Assembly: GCF_900166625.1 (NCBI RefSeq)
Contig: NZ_LT800499.1
Location: 3,731,213 to 3,795,212, forward strand
Source of the DNA: Halobacillus massiliensis
GTDB taxonomy: Bacteria > Bacillota > Bacilli > Bacillales > Halobacillaceae
DNA length: 64,000 nt
Direction: 5' to 3'
Below are positions 1-7,399 of the stretch, one piece after another; the first letter of the stretch is position 1; every line of letters starts with the position of its first letter. The position numbers were made by a program, and so were the translations under genes. Below the pieces are notes generated by a model. The model did not search any database. It was given only the letters and a program-made list of their open reading frames with translations, and was not told where the DNA came from.

Positions 1-648
1 ATGAAAGGTATCATTAATCAGCGGAACATGGATAGAAAGATAATCGGCTGTCTCAATAATTTCTTCGAGTTCCATTTTTTCAACACCGGCCGCTTTCATT
101 TCTTCCGCGGAGACGAAAGGATCATAAGCTGCCAATTTAAATCCCAAAGGCTTCAGCTTACTAATGAGACACCTTGGAATTCTTCCAAATCCTAATACAC
201 CTACTGTCTGATCATTAAATCGGTGAATGGGCACTCCCTTTTTAAAATCCCACTGGCCTTTCTTCACTTCATTATTTAATAGTGTTATTTTCCGCGCCCA
301 TGATAAAAGCAGAGCTAGTGCATGGTTTGAGACTTCTTCCATACCATAATCAGGAACATTGGCTACTAATATATCTTTCTCTTTCGCTGCATCTAAATCA
401 ATCGTATTTACTCCTACGCCATAACGGGATATAACTTTGCAATTTTCCAGGGACTCAATGACTCGTCTGCTGACAGGTGCGTATTGGTTTAAAAGGGCAT
501 CCGCATCTCTAGCTTGTTCTATAACTTCTTCTTCTGTTTTACATTGAGCTTTTACAAAAGTAATAGGAAGATTACTTTCCTTAAATACTTCTTCCTCATA
601 ATTTAAATGATCAAATTCATAGTCAGTTATCAATACTTTAAAAGCCAT
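1..648 (-). CDS. D-isomer-specific 2-hydroxyacid dehydrogenase (3' end beyond window)
   Basis: The gene runs off the left edge; 216 residues are visible from the ATG at 648. The protein starts MAFKVLITDY and shows the N-terminal substrate half and the start of the NAD-binding half of the D-3-phosphoglycerate dehydrogenase superfamily. The Rossmann motif is VGVLGFGRIP and the ISRYGVGVNTID segment is typical of the family. It presumably interconverts a 2-oxo acid and a D-2-hydroxy acid with NAD(P)H. It is the last visible gene of the long minus-strand sugar-acid cluster, 72 bp after the TIM-barrel gene, with a hairpin in the gap. Glyoxylate/hydroxypyruvate reductase is a plausible role in that context, but the substrate cannot be read from the sequence. 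Confidence 0.85.
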   Translation of the reverse strand, partial: MAFKVLITDYEFDHLNYEEEVFKESNLPITFVKAQCKTEEEVIEQARDADALLNQYAPVSRRVIESLENCKVISRYGVGVNTIDLDAAKEKDILVANVPDYGMEEVSNHALALLLSWARKITLLNNEVKKGQWDFKKGVPIHRFNDQTVGVLGFGRIPRCLISKLKPLGFKLAAYDPFVSAEEMKAAGVEKMELEEIIETADYLSIHVPLINDTFH

Positions 649-681
649 TAAAACTACCCCTTTTCTTAGTTTATATGAAGA

Positions 682-714
682 AGTTCCTGAGCGGATGGCC
701 CCGACTCAGGAACT
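682..714 (-). terminator. Hairpin between cluster genes
   Basis: A perfect 10-bp inverted repeat (AGTTCCTGAG at 682-691, CTCAGGAACT at 705-714) lies in the 72-bp gap. On the minus strand it is followed by TTCTTCATAT and not by a clean T-run, so it may be an mRNA-stabilising or attenuating hairpin that lowers expression of the downstream dehydrogenase, not a full terminator. Confidence 0.5.
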
Positions 715-720
715 ATTAGA

Positions 721-1671
721 CTAATAAACAGCTGAAGTTGACCCTGTCTTTGGAAGGCCCAGACCTTCAGCTCCTAGTTTGGAAGTTTTCGCTTCAGGAT
801 AATAACGCTTAATCATTTGCACACCAATTGATGCTCTTCGGACACGTTCTTGAGCCAATGAAATATTTGTGCTTTCCCACTGTTTTCCTGAAGGATAAAC
901 ATCTGGATGGTTACGCAAACCAAACTTTATGTATACAGGAGCAAGCACACGGATAATTTCAGGAATTTCATAATACCTCAGGAAGCCTCCAAAATTATCA
1001 GGCACTTCCACATACATATCCATCGGAATATCAATTGCCTGGCGGATCGAAGCCAGTTTAGCTAGTGTCAGGGCAGGCGGCACATTATAAGTATCCGCAC
1101 CTAAATCTTCCATAATTTTAACAGAAACCGGATTGGCTGATCCCATTTGAACAGATACTTTCACGACAAAGTCTTCAGGCAGCTGCCCGTTCTTTTTCAT
1201 TTCTTTTGTCATAAGCAGCAGGCCTTCATCTGCTACAAGGGCTCCACGAAGTCCTAGCTCCGCTCCTCTTTTTAAATCTTCCATTGCATAAACCAGCTGG
1301 TCAGACCCTTCATGTCTTAATGCCTGTGATTTTCCTGCATCTGTTAAAGGGCCTGCACTGAGATCCCACGTTCCACGAGGTCCTGCGAATAAACTAAGCT
1401 CCATCCCCCGTTCTGCTGTAAGTTCACACATCTCTTTAATTTCATCATCTGTCTGCAGCATAATACCGCTGCCCTGTGATACTCGATGTACGGTTAAACC
1501 ATATCTGTCAATTTCCTTCAGGGTTTCTTTTAAAGCTTTCGGTCCTTCCACACTTGGAAGTTCAATACGGTATTGAGCGCCATCTGGAAAGGTTTTTGTG
1601 GATGTAGGCAGCTCTTGTAAATCTTTTGAAGGATAGCCCAGTTTTTCTAATAGTTCACGAGATTCATTCAC
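721..1671 (-). CDS. Uncharacterised TIM-barrel protein (U32-peptidase-like annotation likely)
   Basis: This 316-residue soluble protein has no signal peptide. The alternating pattern of beta strands (for example RGALVADEG, DFVVKVSVQMG, MDMYVEVPDN, PVYIKFGLRN) suggests a TIM barrel. I recall such proteins being labelled U32 family peptidase, but the classical U32 signature is not visible here. The start codon overlaps the stop of the upstream DapA-family gene by four bases (ATGA), so the two are translationally coupled. A role in the same sugar-acid pathway, for example aldolase, isomerase or epimerase, is inference from position only. The sequence ends with a Gly/Pro-rich tail, GLPKTGSTSAVY. 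Confidence 0.6.
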   Translation of the reverse strand: MNESRELLEKLGYPSKDLQELPTSTKTFPDGAQYRIELPSVEGPKALKETLKEIDRYGLTVHRVSQGSGIMLQTDDEIKEMCELTAERGMELSLFAGPRGTWDLSAGPLTDAGKSQALRHEGSDQLVYAMEDLKRGAELGLRGALVADEGLLLMTKEMKKNGQLPEDFVVKVSVQMGSANPVSVKIMEDLGADTYNVPPALTLAKLASIRQAIDIPMDMYVEVPDNFGGFLRYYEIPEIIRVLAPVYIKFGLRNHPDVYPSGKQWESTNISLAQERVRRASIGVQMIKRYYPEAKTSKLGAEGLGLPKTGSTSAVY

Positions 1672-2582
1672 GATTTAATCCCTTCTTTCAGATTAATAGA
1701 AATTAAAAGGTTAGATACTTGATCAGCCAGTTCTTTTGGATAAACGTCAAACGGGGCTCTATGTCCTGTCGGGTATTTAGGGAACCACCTTTGATGCACC
1801 GCTTCTTTCATCGTAGTAAAGAAAGAAGGGCAAAACGTATATAAGTCCATTAAGGCAGTCAGCTTCTTGTGCTGCTCTTCCGCTTTTTCTACATCGTCTT
1901 CTAAAAAATGTTTATATAATTGGGTCGAAATTTCAGGAGCAAATACGGCACTTCCATTAATGCTTCCAGCAGATCCATGAGCTAACCCCGGAAATAAATG
2001 CGCATCAAATGCGGAGAAAACGGCAAAGTCTTCGCGGACCTGTCTCATTACTTCAATCATCGAGCTGATATGGTTGAAATCATCCACCGTTTCTTTAATC
2101 CCACAAATATTAGGATAGTTCTCAGCCAGCTTCTTAGTCAATTCAACGCTGAGCGACACTCCTGTAAAGGAGGGGATATTATATAACAATACAGGCAGTT
2201 TGGAATGATTAGCGACAACCGAATAAAAACGGTAAAGTTGTTCTTCTGACAGCTTCCAATAATAAGGGGAAACGACGAGCAGGCCGTCCGCTCCCTGTCT
2301 TGTTGCATAATCACTTAGTTCAAGCACGTTTTTTAAAACAGTGTCTCCCACTCCGACGAGCACCGGAACCCGCTTGTCGATATGTTTGAGCATTTCCCGG
2401 ATATACAGCTTCCGCTCTTCAACCGTTAAGGAAGTAAATTCTCCGGAGCTTCCCATCAGTAAGATTCCATGTACATTATTTTCGATCAGCCGATCCATAT
2501 ATTTGCGATTCAGCTCCAAATCCAGGTTGCCTGCTTCATCAAATAAGGTAACGACCGGCGGAATAATTCCCCTGAACTTCAT
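1668..2582 (-). CDS. DapA (dihydrodipicolinate synthase)-family lyase
   Basis: A 304-residue class I aldolase/dehydratase. The family landmarks are all present: GSSGE near residues 44-48, the proton-relay tyrosine in LLYNIPS (Tyr134) and the Schiff-base lysine in GIKET (Lys163). Members act as lyases on 2-oxo acids: dihydrodipicolinate synthase, 2-keto-3-deoxygluconate aldolase, or L-2-keto-3-deoxyarabonate dehydratase. Beside a 2-oxoglutarate semialdehyde dehydrogenase, a 2-keto-3-deoxy-pentonate/hexonate dehydratase or aldolase is more likely than lysine biosynthesis. It lies 87 bp after the aldehyde dehydrogenase and overlaps the next gene by 4 bp. Confidence 0.85.
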   Translation of the reverse strand: MKFRGIIPPVVTLFDEAGNLDLELNRKYMDRLIENNVHGILLMGSSGEFTSLTVEERKLYIREMLKHIDKRVPVLVGVGDTVLKNVLELSDYATRQGADGLLVVSPYYWKLSEEQLYRFYSVVANHSKLPVLLYNIPSFTGVSLSVELTKKLAENYPNICGIKETVDDFNHISSMIEVMRQVREDFAVFSAFDAHLFPGLAHGSAGSINGSAVFAPEISTQLYKHFLEDDVEKAEEQHKKLTALMDLYTFCPSFFTTMKEAVHQRWFPKYPTGHRAPFDVYPKELADQVSNLLISINLKEGIKS

Positions 2583-2634
2583 GTTTTTCTCCCCTTTCTC
2601 AACTAAGTACTGCCTTAGGTATTCGATAGAATTC

Positions 2635-2659
2635 CAGGGGATTTAAGTAAAATCCCCTG
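2635..2659 (-). terminator. Intra-cluster hairpin after the aldehyde dehydrogenase
   Basis: CAGGGGATTT (2635-2644) and AAATCCCCTG (2650-2659) form a perfect 10-bp stem with a 5-base loop, just downstream of the aldehyde dehydrogenase stop. There is no T-run after it on the minus strand. It may partly separate the dehydrogenase from the two downstream lyase genes. Confidence 0.5.
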
Positions 2660-2669
2660 AACCCATTCT

Positions 2670-4139
2670 TTATACGCCTTTAACAAATACCGTTTTAGTT
2701 TCAGTGAAGAATTCTTTTGCAGCTTCTCCTTGCTCACGGGAACCAGAGCTGGAACCTTTCATACCGCCAAATGGAGCTTGCAATTCAACACCGGCACTCT
2801 CGGCATTAACTCGAACTAAACCAGCTTCAATCTCATCAACAAATTCCAATAGTGAAGTAATATTAGATGTGAAGATAGAAGCACTCAGGCCATATTTAGT
2901 ATCATTCGCCGCTTCAATTGCCTGTTCAAGGGATTCAGCTTTAAATAGCGCGATCACCGGCCCAAAGATTTCTTCACGGGCAATGGCCATATCATTAGTA
3001 ACTTCTTCAAAAATAGCCGGGGTAATATAAAAGCCTTTTGCACGAGCTTCATCTGTCAGCTCTTCACCGCCATATAATAAAGAGGCCCCTTCAGCTCTAC
3101 CTTTCTCTACATACTCTTTTACAGTATTAAACTGGCTTTCACTAGCGCAAGGTCCCATCCAGACGCCTTCCTGCAATCCGTCTCCGATGGTAATTTTTTG
3201 TACAGCATCGATTAGTTTCTCTTTAAACTCTTCATAAATTTCCTCTTCAACAATGACTCTGCTCGAGGCTGTACACTTCTGGCCTGTAGAACGAAGTCCT
3301 CCACTGATCACAGCTTCTACTGCTTTATCGATATCTGCATCAGCAGCCACGATGACCGGATTCTTTCCTCCCATTTCAAGCTGAAACTTAATTCCTCGCG
3401 CTGCTGATGACTTAGCGACATTACTCCCAACTGTTTCGGAACCGGTAAAAGTGATAGCGTTTACTTTTTCGTGATCAATTAAGGATTGGCCGACAATGGA
3501 ACCAGAACCCGTAACGAAGTTAAGCACACCCTCTGGCAGTCCCGCTTTAGTAAAACATTCTACAACTTTAGCAGCAGTGACAGCCCCTTCAGTTGCAGGT
3601 TTAAAAACAATCGTATTCCCATAAACGAGAGCTGGAGCCATTTTCCAAATCGGTATGGCAACAGGGAAATTCCATGGAGTAATCACACCGACCACACCGA
3701 GGGGAGTTTTCTTAGTAAACATAAGGGCGTCTTTATCAGTAGACGGGATCACATCCCCTTCTTTTCTCATTCCTTCTGCTGCATAATAGCGTAAAATAGC
3801 TACCCCGCGTGCTGTTTCTCCCTTTGCTTCAGGGAGAGTTTTCCCCATTTCTCTAGTCATCGTCTCAGCGACTTCATCCAGGTTTTCTTCGAGAATATTA
3901 GCGGCTTTATACAAGTATTGGCCTCTTGCTGCCTGTCCGGCTTTTCTCCAGGACTTTTTAGCATTATGTGCTGCTTCTACTGCTTTATTTAAATCTTCAT
4001 TTGTGGAGCTTTGGACATATCCCACCACTTCTTCTGTGTTTGCAGGATTAATGCTTTTAATGGTCTTCTCGGAATTAGAATTAACCCACTCATTATTTAT
4101 ATAGTTTTTAAAAGTTTGGCCTGTTAGTGTTGTTTCCAT
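2670..4139 (-). CDS. 2-oxoglutarate semialdehyde (2,5-dioxopentanoate) dehydrogenase, aldehyde dehydrogenase family
   Basis: A 489-residue NAD(P)-dependent aldehyde dehydrogenase with PWNFPV (Asn157), the general base in LEMGGKNP (Glu255) and the nucleophile in GQKCTASSR (Cys289). The GQKCTA form of the active site and the overall sequence resemble B. subtilis YcbD/GucD and other 2-oxoglutarate semialdehyde dehydrogenases, which oxidise 2,5-dioxopentanoate to 2-oxoglutarate. This is the last step of the Weimberg-type oxidative pentose pathway and of glucarate/galactarate breakdown. It follows the UxaA-type genes by 22 bp and the FAH-family gene lies in the same cluster, which fits the role. 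A different semialdehyde substrate cannot be excluded. Confidence 0.85.
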   Translation of the reverse strand: METTLTGQTFKNYINNEWVNSNSEKTIKSINPANTEEVVGYVQSSTNEDLNKAVEAAHNAKKSWRKAGQAARGQYLYKAANILEENLDEVAETMTREMGKTLPEAKGETARGVAILRYYAAEGMRKEGDVIPSTDKDALMFTKKTPLGVVGVITPWNFPVAIPIWKMAPALVYGNTIVFKPATEGAVTAAKVVECFTKAGLPEGVLNFVTGSGSIVGQSLIDHEKVNAITFTGSETVGSNVAKSSAARGIKFQLEMGGKNPVIVAADADIDKAVEAVISGGLRSTGQKCTASSRVIVEEEIYEEFKEKLIDAVQKITIGDGLQEGVWMGPCASESQFNTVKEYVEKGRAEGASLLYGGEELTDEARAKGFYITPAIFEEVTNDMAIAREEIFGPVIALFKAESLEQAIEAANDTKYGLSASIFTSNITSLLEFVDEIEAGLVRVNAESAGVELQAPFGGMKGSSSGSREQGEAAKEFFTETKTVFVKGV

Positions 4140-4161
4140 AGCTACCTCTCCTTTTTACTAG

Positions 4162-5343
4162 TTAGAATGTCGGACCAATTCTCCAAATGCCGAAGTCATG
4201 CTGTTTTAATATTTCTGACTTTGTCATTTTCCCATTGGCTACATGCTGAATTTCTTTAATTATTCTTTCACCAACTTCATCTACCGTCTCTTCCCCATGT
4301 ATAATTTTCCCTGCATCCACATCCATATTTTCGCTCATACGTTCATACATAGGAGAATTTGTTGAAATTTTGATAACTGGTGCAATCGGTGATCCTGTTG
4401 GAGTTCCCCTGCCGGTTGTAAAAAGAACAATTTGGGCGCCGCCGGCTACCATTCCGGTAAGCTGCTCAATGTCATGACCGGGAGTATCCATCCAGACTAG
4501 CCCCTTTTTCTTTGGAACTTCTGCATAATCCACGACTTCTTCTAAACGACTGCTTCCCGATTTTGTAGAAGCACCCAGAGACTTTTCTTCCAATGAACTA
4601 AGGCCGCCCTCAATGTTACCGGGACTAGGGTTACCTGTACGAATATCAACCCCCATTTGCAGGGAGCGGTTTTCCATAGCTCCTATTACTTCATAAACTT
4701 TTTTGACAACCTTATCGTCAGCCGCTCGCTGGGCAAGCAGATGTTCCGCTCCTATAAGTTCCGTTGTTTCAGCTAAAATAGCGGTGCCGCCTTGTTCGAC
4801 AAGTAAGTCACTTGTTTTTCCAACCGCTGGATTTGCCGTCAAGCCGGAACACGCATCGGAGCCGCCACATTCGGTTCCTACTATTAGTTCACTGAAATCA
4901 CAGAGCTCCTTTTGGACCATTGACGCATCCTGTACCATCTTTGTAGCAATTTTGGCAACTTCTGCAATCGTTTGAAGTGTGCCGCCATTTTCCTGAATGG
5001 ATACTACTTCTACAGGTTTATCGGATAGAGCAATATCTCCAGCTACCGTGTTGGCCTGGTGAGTCTCACATCCAAGTCCTAAAACAATGACTCCATAAAC
5101 ATTAGGGTTTTTTCCTATTCCTGCGTATGTTCTAAACGTCTGCTCATAGTCCTCACCTACTTGGGCACAGCCATGCTGGTGAATGAAGGTGACCGTTCCG
5201 CTCACTAACTCTGTTACTCTTTGTGCTGTCTGTGTGGCACACGTGATTGTCGGCAGTATTAATACGTGATTTCGGACTCCAACCCGGCCATCCGGTCTAC
5301 GATAACCGTAAAATTGCAGTTTATCATTGAACAAGTTTGTCAC
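4162..5343 (-). CDS. UxaA-family dehydratase/lyase, large subunit
   Basis: About 390 residues matching the C-terminal catalytic part of altronate/galactarate dehydratases (UxaA/GarD) and of the sulfolactate sulfo-lyase large subunit. Visible landmarks are YGYRRPDGRVGVRNHVLILP at the N terminus, HQHGCAQVGED, GTECGGSDACSG and TTGRGTPTGSP; conserved cysteines probably bind iron. The open frame extends upstream to 5484 over the small-subunit gene, but that extension is a shadow. The start is GTG at 5343 or TTG at 5334, both served by a GAGGAAGGGG Shine-Dalgarno. Either start overlaps the end of the small-subunit gene. The substrate is probably a sugar acid; sulfolactate is an alternative that the neighbours do not support. 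Confidence 0.85.
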   Translation of the reverse strand: MTNLFNDKLQFYGYRRPDGRVGVRNHVLILPTITCATQTAQRVTELVSGTVTFIHQHGCAQVGEDYEQTFRTYAGIGKNPNVYGVIVLGLGCETHQANTVAGDIALSDKPVEVVSIQENGGTLQTIAEVAKIATKMVQDASMVQKELCDFSELIVGTECGGSDACSGLTANPAVGKTSDLLVEQGGTAILAETTELIGAEHLLAQRAADDKVVKKVYEVIGAMENRSLQMGVDIRTGNPSPGNIEGGLSSLEEKSLGASTKSGSSRLEEVVDYAEVPKKKGLVWMDTPGHDIEQLTGMVAGGAQIVLFTTGRGTPTGSPIAPVIKISTNSPMYERMSENMDVDAGKIIHGEETVDEVGERIIKEIQHVANGKMTKSEILKQHDFGIWRIGPTF

Positions 5344-5623
5344 CCCTTCCTCTTTTTCCTTCCAGGTTATGGACGTGAACATGGGATCCGGCTTTAATAT
5401 CCGAAACCGCCGCTCCGATAACCTCTCCATATTTGATGATATCTTCGTTTTTTTTAATATCACGAACAGCAAATTTATGGCCAAAGCTGATAGATTCTAA
5501 GATTTTCAACTGAATTTCTAAATCTTTGTTCACAACAGTAACTGACGTCTGTGCAGGTATTTCTGACAAGGCAACGGCCACATTATCTGCTAGATTTAAA
5601 TAAAGTGTTTTATAATCTCCCAT
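5324..5623 (-). CDS. UxaA-family small subunit (SAF domain)
   Basis: A 99-residue protein consisting of one SAF domain: HKFAVRDIKKNEDIIKYGEV is the classical signature, followed by IGAAVSDIKAGSHVHVHNLE. In E. coli UxaA and GarD this domain is the N-terminal part of one chain; here it is a separate gene overlapping the large-subunit start, as in split UxaA and SuyAB systems. It probably forms a complex with the product of the following gene. It starts 12 bp after the FAH-family gene, in the same transcription unit. Confidence 0.85.
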   Translation of the reverse strand: MGDYKTLYLNLADNVAVALSEIPAQTSVTVVNKDLEIQLKILESISFGHKFAVRDIKKNEDIIKYGEVIGAAVSDIKAGSHVHVHNLEGKRGRGDKLVQ

Positions 5624-5635
5624 TATCTCCTCTCC

Positions 5636-6535
5636 TTAATTAGCATTCGTCAATAATGGGCTTGTCTTTTTCACTGAGTTACTTAATATACCGATTCCCG
5701 GAATCTCAATCTCCACCCGATCGTTTTCATTCAAAGTAAATTCATTTGGCGGAACAATGCATGTCCCCGTAAGAAGGACAGTTCCATCGAAAATATCATT
5801 ATCCAACACGAGGTAATCAATCAGCTCCACTAATTTCCGTTTCAATTGTCCTACTTTGGCATCCCCTTCAAACACCTTCACATCATCTCGATAGATGCGG
5901 CAGATGATCTGCAATTCATAAGGGTCGGCTACGGCCTCTTCAAGCAGGATTGCAGGGCCAATGGAGCAGGAGTTCTTCCATACTTTCGCCTGCGGCAGGT
6001 ATAAAGGATTCTCTCCTTCAATATCACGGCAGCTCATATCATTCCCGGCGATATATCCAAGAACCTTGCCTTCTTTATTAAGGACCATGCCCAGTTCCGG
6101 TTCTGGAATCTGCCAATTAGAATCAGAACGGAGAAACACAGGATCATTCGGACCAACAGTCCGGGCAGCTGTAGATTTAAAGAAGATTTCCGGTCGTTTG
6201 GCATCGTATACTTTGTCATAAAAAGTCTGGCTGTCCAGCTTCCCTTGAGTCGCTTCATAGTTCCGGGCTTCCTTGCTCTTTTCATAAGTTACTCCAGAAG
6301 CCCAAACTTCGGGAGCATCCAGCGGTGTGGTCAAATATACATCTTCCAAAACTTTTTTAGCTTCGCTATTATTCATGACTTTCTGTGCATATTCGACCGG
6401 TGTCTGATTTTGATCTTGTGCATAATTGATGAACGGGATAAAATCTGCAAAAGGCAAATCATAAACTTCATTACTATTTGACAGCGCTGCCAATTGTTTT
6501 TCGTTTTGTTCGTTGATATATCGAATGATCCTCAT
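5636..6535 (-). CDS. Fumarylacetoacetate hydrolase-family protein, probable 2-keto-3-deoxy-pentonate dehydratase
   Basis: A 299-residue FAH-fold enzyme. Metal ligands are visible in IPEPELG (Glu145, Glu147) and the region YIAGNDMSCRDIEGENPLYL (Asp166 onward). The motifs WASGVTYEKS, VYDAKRPEIFFK and ENPLYLPQAK are characteristic of the subgroup that includes archaeal 2-keto-3-deoxyarabinonate dehydratase and Caulobacter XylX. These remove water from a 2-keto-3-deoxy-pentonate to give 2-oxoglutarate semialdehyde. The dehydrogenase that would use this product is encoded three genes downstream. It is 26 bp after the IclR gene. Other FAH-family reactions such as diketo-acid hydrolysis remain possible. 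Confidence 0.8.
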   Translation of the reverse strand: MRIIRYINEQNEKQLAALSNSNEVYDLPFADFIPFINYAQDQNQTPVEYAQKVMNNSEAKKVLEDVYLTTPLDAPEVWASGVTYEKSKEARNYEATQGKLDSQTFYDKVYDAKRPEIFFKSTAARTVGPNDPVFLRSDSNWQIPEPELGMVLNKEGKVLGYIAGNDMSCRDIEGENPLYLPQAKVWKNSCSIGPAILLEEAVADPYELQIICRIYRDDVKVFEGDAKVGQLKRKLVELIDYLVLDNDIFDGTVLLTGTCIVPPNEFTLNENDRVEIEIPGIGILSNSVKKTSPLLTNAN

Positions 6536-6561
6536 TTAATGGCCTCCTAAAAATTCATGAA

Positions 6562-7329
6562 TTATATTTTTTCATATTCAAATCCCAGCTCTCTGGAAAT
6601 TTTATCTGTACAGTCTTTCAGTAAACTCACGTGATGGGCTATTTTTTCATCTGTAGCAGAGCTCGCTGGTGTAGACATGCTGATAGCTGCAATCGTTTTA
6701 CCGGAGTAATCTTTAATAGGTACAGATACACAGACTATCCCAGCCTCATTTTCTTCATTGTCGATAGAAAATCCTCTTTCACGAATGTTGTTTATTTCCT
6801 CGTAGAATTCTTTCGCTGAACCTATCGAGTTATCTGTCTGCTTCTTAAATTTATAATTCTTCAGCAGTTTCTTAAGTTCTTCATCGCTTTTAAAAGCTAC
6901 TAAGGCTTTTCCGACAGCGCTCGTATGAATGGGTACTCTTCTTCCTATTCTGGAGTAAAAAACAGTAACACCGCTTCCTTCCACCTTATCAATATAAACT
7001 CCTTCTTTTCCATCCAATATGACGAGGTGGACCGTAAGACTTGTCGTTTCCGATAAGTTCTCCAGATGCTTTCTTGCGACTGAACGCAGATCAAGATTAC
7101 TGACGACTAAGTTTCCTCTTTCAAAAAGCTTTAACCCGAGCATATATTTACCGTTTTCTTCACTTTGAGCAATATACCTGTGAGACTGCAATGTTTTTAG
7201 CAATGAATGTACGGTACTTTTATGAAGGTTCATTTTTTTGCTGATGTCTGTAATAGATAGTTCTCTTGTCCTGTCATCGAATAAGTCCAGAATCTTTAGT
7301 GCACGATCGATCGATTGAATAATGGGCAT
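6562..7329 (-). CDS. IclR-family transcriptional regulator
   Basis: A 255-residue regulator with an N-terminal winged helix (about residues 5-70, containing LSITDISKKMNLHKSTVHSL) and a C-terminal effector-binding domain (about 85-250; IHTSAVGKALVAF, GFSIDNEENEAGIVCVSVP). IclR proteins bind aromatic or sugar-acid ligands and act on palindromes near promoters. It is embedded in the cluster it presumably controls, 70 bp after the IlvD/Edd gene. Candidate binding sites (AAAAC-N3-GTTTT) lie upstream of both TRAP operons; none is seen next to this gene. KdgR-like control of hexuronate or pentonate use is the nearest comparison. Confidence 0.9.
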   Translation of the reverse strand: MPIIQSIDRALKILDLFDDRTRELSITDISKKMNLHKSTVHSLLKTLQSHRYIAQSEENGKYMLGLKLFERGNLVVSNLDLRSVARKHLENLSETTSLTVHLVILDGKEGVYIDKVEGSGVTVFYSRIGRRVPIHTSAVGKALVAFKSDEELKKLLKNYKFKKQTDNSIGSAKEFYEEINNIRERGFSIDNEENEAGIVCVSVPIKDYSGKTIAAISMSTPASSATDEKIAHHVSLLKDCTDKISRELGFEYEKI

Positions 7330-7399
7330 AGTGAATGTCTCCTTGTTCGTTTTCTTCTATTATATATGGTTTTCACCCATTACGTTTTTATGACGATTG

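Noticed and set aside
2704-3794. Open frames antisense to the aldehyde dehydrogenase gene
   Set aside because: Shadows of a strong coding region with no ribosome binding sites or recognisable protein features.
4162-5484. A 440-residue UxaA-type protein starting at 5484
   Set aside because: The first 47-50 codons run in another frame over the SAF-domain gene; the family N terminus and the ribosome binding site place the start at 5343 or 5334.
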